From the NCBI GenBank assembly GCA_964593065.1, contig CAZQGO010000018.1, positions 1 to 64,000 of the forward strand: a DNA stretch of 64,000 nucleotides, in the 5' to 3' direction. Positions 58,872 to 64,000 of this stretch are shown piece by piece; within the stretch, counting starts at the first letter, position 1; every line of letters starts with the position of its first letter. This DNA is from CAZQGO01 sp964593065 (GTDB lineage Bacteria; Oederibacteriota; JAAXVQ01). The translations under genes were made by a program, and so were the position numbers. The notes below the pieces were generated by a model. The model saw nothing but the letters and a program-made list of their open reading frames with translations. It searched no databases and was not told the origin of the DNA.

Positions 58872-60863
58872 TCATTTTTTTACGATAACCATTTTTCGAA
58901 AACCCCAATTTCTCTCCCCCGCGGCCGACCAGGTATGGAGACGGAAAAAATAGACTCCGGGAGCCACGTCCTGGATGGGCCAGGCCGTGCGTCCGAATCC
59001 GGCCGTAGGCTGATTATCCTCCAAAACAGCGACTTTTTCACCCACCAGGTTATGAATTTCGATTTTCACCCTTCCTGCCGCCGCCAGGGGGTAATAAAAG
59101 AACACCGTGTCCCCCGTCGCCGGCTGCGGATACGCAACCGGATGATCGACTTGGTAGGGCGTGGCGGTCGGCGTGACGGTCGGCGTGGTCGTGGCGGTGG
59201 GAGAATGCGTAGGCGTGGTCGTGATGGTCGGTGTGGGTGAATGCGTGGGGGAAACCGTCGCCGTATAGGTCAGCGTCCAGGTCGGGGTGTGCGTGGGGGT
59301 CGCCGAATGGGTCGGAGTGTGCGTCAGGGTGATGGTGGGGGTGGCGGTGGCTGAAATCGTGGGCGTAGCGGTCGGGGTATTCGTAGGCGTGATGGAATAG
59401 GTCGGTGTGGAGGTGGGGGTGTTCGTGGGCGTAACGGTCGGAGTCCGGGTCGGGGTGTGCGTGGGGGTCACACTGGGAGTGGAGGTATCGGTGGGGGTGA
59501 CCGTGGCGGTGGGCGTATCCTGAACCAGCGAGACTTCGTCGGCGCCGATATCCCAGTTCACCGTGCGGACCTGCCCGTCGATATCGTCGACCACGGCCAG
59601 GCCGGGATCAGCACTCAAGTCCGTGCCCCAGCGCTGGGCGCCCGTATCCGCCGGGGACAGGTGAAAATCATCCCCGACCGCGTCCACGAAGGCCACGGTA
59701 GTGGAATTCCGGGAATTCGGGCCCGGAGCATCCCCGGCCAGGTTCGACAGGTTGTAGTCCGAGGCCGGATCGAACGTGCCGTTGAAGCCGTTGTTGCAGT
59801 TCTGCACCAGGTCGTTTTTGGCGACGACCGCGCCGGCGGCCCGCCAGATGCCGCGGTTGCAGCCCTGCACGGTGTTGTTGTAGGCGTACACGGTGTAGCC
59901 GCCGTCCCGAAAATCCAGGCCGGCGTTCATGGTCGTGCCGCGGTAATCGTACACGACGTTGTCCCACACGCGGACTTCGCCCGCCGAGGCGTTATACAGG
60001 CGGATGCCGATGTGCCAGGCATAACTCGTGGACCCGACGCCCCGGAGCAGGCAATGGGAAACCCGGACGTCGGACTGACCGGGACTGGTGATGATGATCC
60101 CGTAGCGGTTGTCGGCGCCCACGGACGTGTTGCGGATCTGCAGGCCCTCCAGGCGCGCGTGGTTCACATTGACGCGCAGGACCCGGTTGTTGGCCACCTC
60201 CAGGCGGTAGGCCGAGGTGCTCCATTTCCCGTCGTGCCGCTGGGAAACGCCCGCCTCGGAGGCCGACACCGGGGTGTAGATCCGCAGGTAATGGTCCGCG
60301 TCGGTGGTCCAGCCCTGAAAAACCACGGTCTGGGTGTCGGCCGCATCGCCGTAACAGGCCAGGGTCCAGATTTCGTCGCTGCCCGTGGCGGCCGTGAGGT
60401 CCTTGCCCCCCGACCAGGGATCAAAGTCCCGCAGAGCGGGATCGATCCCCGCGTTCTCCGCGCCTTGCTCGGCGTCAACCAGGCTGGTGTAGGCGCGGAA
60501 GAGGGTCCACAAGGTGGAGGGCGACGCGGTCGGAGTCGGAGTCCCGCCTGCCGCGTCGCAAACCGTGAAGGCGGTGGCGCTGGTTCGGCCGTGGATGAAG
60601 GCCAGGCAGTCGGGGGTGGGCGAGCCGTCGGAGGAATATTGAAGGACGTCCCCGACGCCGACGGGATCCGCCACCGGCTGGCTGAACGCCGCCGTCATGC
60701 CGCTGAGATTCAGCGTATTCGTGCCGCCGCTGTCCAGGGCCCCGGTGTTGCCGGGGCCCACCGAGCGGTAAATCACGGTGGCCGTCCCGCCGGCTGCAGG
60801 GACGAGGAGGATCAATCCCAATCCCGCCACCACTCTCAGCGCGCCACGTGGCAAACCGCTCAC
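58872..60863 (-). CDS. Beta-helix surface protein, member 4
   Basis: 663 residues from GTG 60863; TTG 60854 (with GGGGGTG upstream) is an alternative start. Signal peptide, [16 protein letters not shown]-domain with [15 protein letters not shown], then the beta-helix core (NFD-equivalent [52 protein letters not shown]). WDIGADEV precedes a Thr/Pro linker of about 120 residues. The end has [46 protein letters not shown] and FRKMVIVKK. It is spaced 69 bp upstream of member 3. Confidence 0.8.
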   Translation of the reverse strand: MSGLPRGALRVVAGLGLILLVPAAGGTATVIYRSVGPGNTGALDSGGTNTLNLSGMTAAFSQPVADPVGVGDVLQYSSDGSPTPDCLAFIHGRTSATAFTVCDAAGGTPTPTASPSTLWTLFRAYTSLVDAEQGAENAGIDPALRDFDPWSGGKDLTAATGSDEIWTLACYGDAADTQTVVFQGWTTDADHYLRIYTPVSASEAGVSQRHDGKWSTSAYRLEVANNRVLRVNVNHARLEGLQIRNTSVGADNRYGIIITSPGQSDVRVSHCLLRGVGSTSYAWHIGIRLYNASAGEVRVWDNVVYDYRGTTMNAGLDFRDGGYTVYAYNNTVQGCNRGIWRAAGAVVAKNDLVQNCNNGFNGTFDPASDYNLSNLAGDAPGPNSRNSTTVAFVDAVGDDFHLSPADTGAQRWGTDLSADPGLAVVDDIDGQVRTVNWDIGADEVSLVQDTPTATVTPTDTSTPSVTPTHTPTRTPTVTPTNTPTSTPTYSITPTNTPTATPTISATATPTITLTHTPTHSATPTHTPTWTLTYTATVSPTHSPTPTITTTPTHSPTATTTPTVTPTATPYQVDHPVAYPQPATGDTVFFYYPLAAAGRVKIEIHNLVGEKVAVLEDNQPTAGFGRTAWPIQDVAPGVYFFRLHTWSAAGERNWGFRKMVIVKK
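59157..59520 (-). repeat. Degenerate Thr/Pro linker repeat in member 4
   Basis: About 120 codons of T-P-T-x-T units (for example [19 protein letters not shown]). Low complexity, no catalytic content; likely O-glycosylated or extended spacer. Confidence 0.85.
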
Positions 60864-60980
60864 CCCCGGGAAGAAAAACTTGGCGTATTCGGTTATTCAG
60901 CTTAGCACGCGGGCAGGCTCTCAACAAGCCGGGTTTGCCACGAGTGGGCTTCGCCGTCTGCGGGAAGGCGTGTGCCGGAA

Positions 60981-63029
60981 TTATTTTTTCACAATGACCA
61001 GTTTCTTCCAGCCCGTGCGCCGCTCCCCGGCCGCCGTGAAGAAGCTGGCCCGGTACAGGTAGATTCCCGGCGCGGTGTTCCGGATTTCCCAGGTTGAGCG
61101 CGCATCACCGGCGTGGTTCTGTTCAAACTCCAAAACCTCCGCCCGCTCTCCGGCCACGTTACAGATCTCGATCCTCACCCGCGCCGGCCTTTCCAGACGA
61201 TAGTAGAACCAGACATCGGGACCGACCGCCGGCTGCGGGTAGGCCAGGATGTCCTCCACCCGCACCGCCACGGGCGTTCCCGTGGGCGTCACGGTCGGGC
61301 TGATGGTTCCCGTGGGACTGACGGTGAACGTGGGCGTGATGCTCGGCGTGACCGTGTGGGTGGCGCTGACCGTCGGGGTGGACGTGTCCGTGCGGGTCGG
61401 CGTCACCGTCCGCGTGGACGAGATGGTCGAGGTCGGCGTGACCGTCGGCGTCACCGTCACCGTGTGCGGCGGCGTGGCCGTCGCCGTGGCCGAGATCGTG
61501 GGTGTGCGCGTGGCCGTCGGACTGGGAGTGTTCGTCGGCGTGACCGTGCGCGAATACTGTTCGGTCGGCGTCCGGCTGGGTGTGTGCGTGGGGGTCGCCG
61601 TGCGTGTTGACGTGCGCGTGGACGTGCGGGTGGGGGTCCAGGCCGGTGGATTGGTGGGGGTGGGCGTGGGCGTTCCCGCCGAGAGATATTCATCCGCGCC
61701 GATGTCCCAGGTGCCGGACCGCGTCTGGCCGTCGATGTCGTCGCTGAAGGCCAGGTCCGAGTCCAAGGACAGGTCGGTTCCGGAATCCCTGGCGCCGGTG
61801 TCGCCGGCGGCCAGGTGAAAATCGTCATTGCTTTCATCCACAAATTGCACCGCGGTGCTGAACTTGTTGTGCGTGCCCGGCATGCCGGCTTCGCTCACAT
61901 CGGAGAGGTTATAATCCGAGGCCGCGGCAAAAGTTCCCCGGTAACCATCCGTGCAGTTCTGGGCCAGATTGTTCTTGGCCACGGCCAAATTGGCCGTCTC
62001 GACCCAGATGCCGTTGTAGCAATTATGAAACGTGTTGTTCGACATATAGACGTCGAACTCCGGGTCGTCCAGGTCGATGCCCTCGTTGTCGCTGCTGCCG
62101 AGGAAATCATAAAAGACATTGTTCCAGATAAATACTTCTCCCGAGGTCGAGCCTCCGGCGGCGTAGACTCCGATGCCCATGTGCCAGGAATAACTGGTGG
62201 AGATGCCGCGGAAAATGCTTTCGGAAATGTGCACATCGCAGGTGCTGCCCCCGCAATGCACCCAGATGCAGTAGCGGTCGATGTCCGTCACGGAGGTGAT
62301 GCGGAACTGGAGCCCCTCGATCCAGACATGGTTATCGCGGATCTCCAGAGCGACGGAGTCTGCGACCTGCAGCCGGTAGGCGCCCGTGTTCCAGCGCCCG
62401 TCGTGCCGCTGGCTGGTCCCGACCTCCGCGGCCAGCGCCGGCGTGAAGATGCGGACGTAGTTGCCGGCCCGCGTATTCCAGCCGTTGAAGGCGACCGGCG
62501 TAGTGTCCGCCGCGTCCCCGTAGCAGGCGATGTTCCAAATCTCGTCGCTGGCATAAATATCCTTGCCGCCCGTCCAGGTGTCGAAGTTGCTGAATCCCGA
62601 GCCGAGGTCCAGGGTAATGCCGGAATTTTCGCTGCCGTTCTCGGCATTCGCCAGGGAGGTGTATGCGCGGTAGACCCGCCAGGCTATGGACCCCCCGGTC
62701 GTGGTCGGCACACCCCCGGCCGCATCCCGCAGAGTAAAGGCCGTGCTGCTGGTCCGGCCGTGGATGAAAGCCGTGGAATCAATCGTACCGTTGCCCTGCG
62801 AATCATAAAAGACCACGTCCCCCACCCCGACGTTGCCGGGCAAGGGCGCAAAAAACGTGGCGTTGCCCGCGCCGGAAATATTCATGGGCGTGAAGTTGGT
62901 GCCGGCCGCCAAGGCGATGGTGTTGCCCGGACCCACCGAACGGTAGATCGGCGTGGCTGCCAGCAGCGGCGCAGGGCATAGCAGTACGCCAGCCAAAATC
63001 ATGCGGGGTATCCAGCTGTGATAGGGCAT
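60981..63029 (-). CDS. Beta-helix surface protein, member 5
   Basis: 682 residues from ATG 63029 ([14 protein letters not shown]...); the longer frame to 63122 runs into the next gene. Signal peptide ends [16 protein letters not shown]. The core has [53 protein letters not shown] and [14 protein letters not shown] Thr/Pro linker of about 137 residues follows; its [10 protein letters not shown] and [18 protein letters not shown] segments recur almost unchanged in member 6. The end has [47 protein letters not shown] and WKKLVIVKK. Confidence 0.82.
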   Translation of the reverse strand: MPYHSWIPRMILAGVLLCPAPLLAATPIYRSVGPGNTIALAAGTNFTPMNISGAGNATFFAPLPGNVGVGDVVFYDSQGNGTIDSTAFIHGRTSSTAFTLRDAAGGVPTTTGGSIAWRVYRAYTSLANAENGSENSGITLDLGSGFSNFDTWTGGKDIYASDEIWNIACYGDAADTTPVAFNGWNTRAGNYVRIFTPALAAEVGTSQRHDGRWNTGAYRLQVADSVALEIRDNHVWIEGLQFRITSVTDIDRYCIWVHCGGSTCDVHISESIFRGISTSYSWHMGIGVYAAGGSTSGEVFIWNNVFYDFLGSSDNEGIDLDDPEFDVYMSNNTFHNCYNGIWVETANLAVAKNNLAQNCTDGYRGTFAAASDYNLSDVSEAGMPGTHNKFSTAVQFVDESNDDFHLAAGDTGARDSGTDLSLDSDLAFSDDIDGQTRSGTWDIGADEYLSAGTPTPTPTNPPAWTPTRTSTRTSTRTATPTHTPSRTPTEQYSRTVTPTNTPSPTATRTPTISATATATPPHTVTVTPTVTPTSTISSTRTVTPTRTDTSTPTVSATHTVTPSITPTFTVSPTGTISPTVTPTGTPVAVRVEDILAYPQPAVGPDVWFYYRLERPARVRIEICNVAGERAEVLEFEQNHAGDARSTWEIRNTAPGIYLYRASFFTAAGERRTGWKKLVIVKK
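61270..61680 (-). repeat. Degenerate Thr/Pro linker repeat in member 5
   Basis: About 137 codons of T-x-T-P units, sharing long near-identical stretches with the linker at 63378-63772. Confidence 0.85.
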
Positions 63030-63091
63030 TTCCAGACTCCTGGCCAACACTGCCGCGACGGATGAAAAGCAGGAAAGGTGCGATTCTGTGG

Positions 63092-64000
63092 CTATTTTTT
63101 CACAATTACCAGTTTCTGCCAACCGCTAATTTGGGTCCCGGCGGCGGTCGTGATCTGCAGCCGGTACAAATAGATTCCCGGCGCCACCCGGCCGATGTCC
63201 CAGGGCGTCCGCCCGTTGCCCGCCGTGGTTTTTTCCTCCTGCAGTGTGATCACACTTTCTCCCGCAACGTTGTACACTTCGATGCGGACCCGTCCCGGCT
63301 CCTCCAGCGGATAATAGAAATACACCCGGTCCCCCGTCGCCGGCTGCGGGTAGGCCGCCGCTTTTTCCAGCGGCACGGGGGTGGACGTGACCGTGATGGT
63401 CGGCGTCACCGTATAGGTGGCGCTGATGGTGGCGGTCGGCGTGACGCTGGGCGTGACCGTATCCGTGGCGCTGACCGTCGCCGTGAACGTACGCGTAACC
63501 GACGGCGTAATGGTCCGCGTGGCCGAGATGGTGAAGGTGGGCGTGGCGGTCGGCGTGACCGTCACCGTGTGCGGCGGCGTGGCCGTGGCCGTGGCGGAGA
63601 TCGTGGGCGTGCGTGTGACCGTGGGACTATGCGTGGAGGTGGGTGTGACCGTGCGCGAATACTGTTCGGTTGGAGTCCGGCTGGGCGTTGCGGTGCGCGT
63701 GGCCGTACGCGAGGGGGTGCGGGTAGGCGTCGCAGGCGGCGGATTCGTGGGAGTAGGCGTGGAAGTGGCCGCCGCCACATATTCATCCGCGCCCATGTCC
63801 CAGATGCCGTTATAGGGTCGCGCATCGCCGTCTATATCGTCGGAAAACGGCAGGTTCGGGTCACCCGACAGGTCCGTGCCGGAATCCCTGGCCCCGATGT
63901 CGCCGGCCGCCAGGTGGAAATCGTCGGCCCCGGCGTTCACAAAGCTCACGGTCGTTGAATTTTTACTGTTGGCCCCGGGCGCATCTCCGGCCAAGTCCGA
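63092..64000 (-). CDS. Beta-helix surface protein, member 6 (N-terminus outside window)
   Basis: The stop is at 63092 and the frame is open to the window edge (303 codons). The visible part begins in the end of the beta-helix core ([36 protein letters not shown], then WDMGADEY), followed by a Thr/Pro linker and the T9SS-like domain ([54 protein letters not shown]). It is the closest relative of member 5, which starts 62 bp downstream. Confidence 0.82.
   Translation of the reverse strand, partial: SDLAGDAPGANSKNSTTVSFVNAGADDFHLAAGDIGARDSGTDLSGDPNLPFSDDIDGDARPYNGIWDMGADEYVAAATSTPTPTNPPPATPTRTPSRTATRTATPSRTPTEQYSRTVTPTSTHSPTVTRTPTISATATATPPHTVTVTPTATPTFTISATRTITPSVTRTFTATVSATDTVTPSVTPTATISATYTVTPTITVTSTPVPLEKAAAYPQPATGDRVYFYYPLEEPGRVRIEVYNVAGESVITLQEEKTTAGNGRTPWDIGRVAPGIYLYRLQITTAAGTQISGWQKLVIVKK
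63378..63772 (-). repeat. Degenerate Thr/Pro linker repeat in member 6
   Basis: About 131 codons; contains [10 protein letters not shown] and a [18 protein letters not shown] block shared with member 5, suggesting recent duplication or gene conversion. Confidence 0.85.

Noticed and set aside
57062..63772. Regularly repeated short blocks that could suggest CRISPR or tandem satellite arrays
   Set aside because: Units are degenerate, keep the reading frame and encode Thr/Pro linkers; no constant repeat with unique spacers.
1..64000. Mobile elements, phage or defence genes
   Set aside because: No transposase, integrase, inverted terminal repeats, toxin-antitoxin pair or nuclease/helicase module could be found among the supported genes.

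Overview
The window reads as a chromosomal segment of a GC-rich bacterium with a diderm-type envelope. It carries two PorV/PorQ-type outer-membrane barrels, lipoproteins, and large secreted proteins ending in a type IX secretion (T9SS)-like C-terminal domain. NHL propellers, Thr/Pro linkers and membrane glycosyltransferases of the Agl23 and 'YYY' (DUF2298) types occur together, which suggests an uncultured candidate phylum rather than a well-known genus; that is inference, since no rRNA or phylogenetic marker is present. Almost everything is on the minus strand. I see no tRNA, rRNA, CRISPR array, transposase or phage gene.

Layout. (1) 1-4204: a truncated secreted protein, two PorV/PorQ-like barrels flanking a UbiE-like methyltransferase, and a family 2 glycosyltransferase. 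(2) 4315-36318: a very long minus-strand run of 22 genes, many joined by ATGA or TGATG overlaps. It encodes a surface-glycan machine: a DUF2298 'YYY' protein, an Agl23-like protein, three membrane-anchored NHL propellers, three membrane glycosyltransferases with C-terminal PA14 domains (one with two), a flippase, soluble GT2/GT4 enzymes, an AftB-like GT-C enzyme, a B12-binding-type radical SAM protein, three methyltransferases, a DegT aminotransferase, an LPG-synthase-TM protein and a flavoprotein. A consensus promoter with a 14-bp palindrome lies 0.3 kb upstream. (3) 36746-47629: a GT2 and a divergent plus-strand DUF2723-like gene sharing a two-way promoter region, then SpoIID/LytB, a small helical protein, DUF3467, a giant GT39-DUF2298 fusion, and a UbiA-type decaprenyl-phosphate phosphoribosyltransferase. 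(4) 47784-49624: an ArsR regulator, thioredoxin, TlpA-like lipoprotein, CoA-binding protein and a tiny zinc ribbon, under a near-consensus AT-rich promoter. (5) 49668-64000: six tandem paralogous beta-helix surface proteins, interrupted by ptsI, a two-domain disulfide oxidoreductase and thioredoxin reductase.

How it may fit together (inference): polyprenyl-phosphate sugars made by the GT2 and UbiA-type enzymes feed GT-C transferases that build a surface glycan or glycoprotein coat. The PorV-like barrels and T9SS-like C-terminal domains point to an export and anchoring route for the beta-helix proteins. The thioredoxin, TlpA and disulfide-oxidoreductase genes could serve thiol control of exported proteins. 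The strongest novelty candidates are the PA14-bearing glycosyltransferase/NHL/Agl23/YYY operon and the beta-helix array with progressively expanded Thr/Pro linkers.
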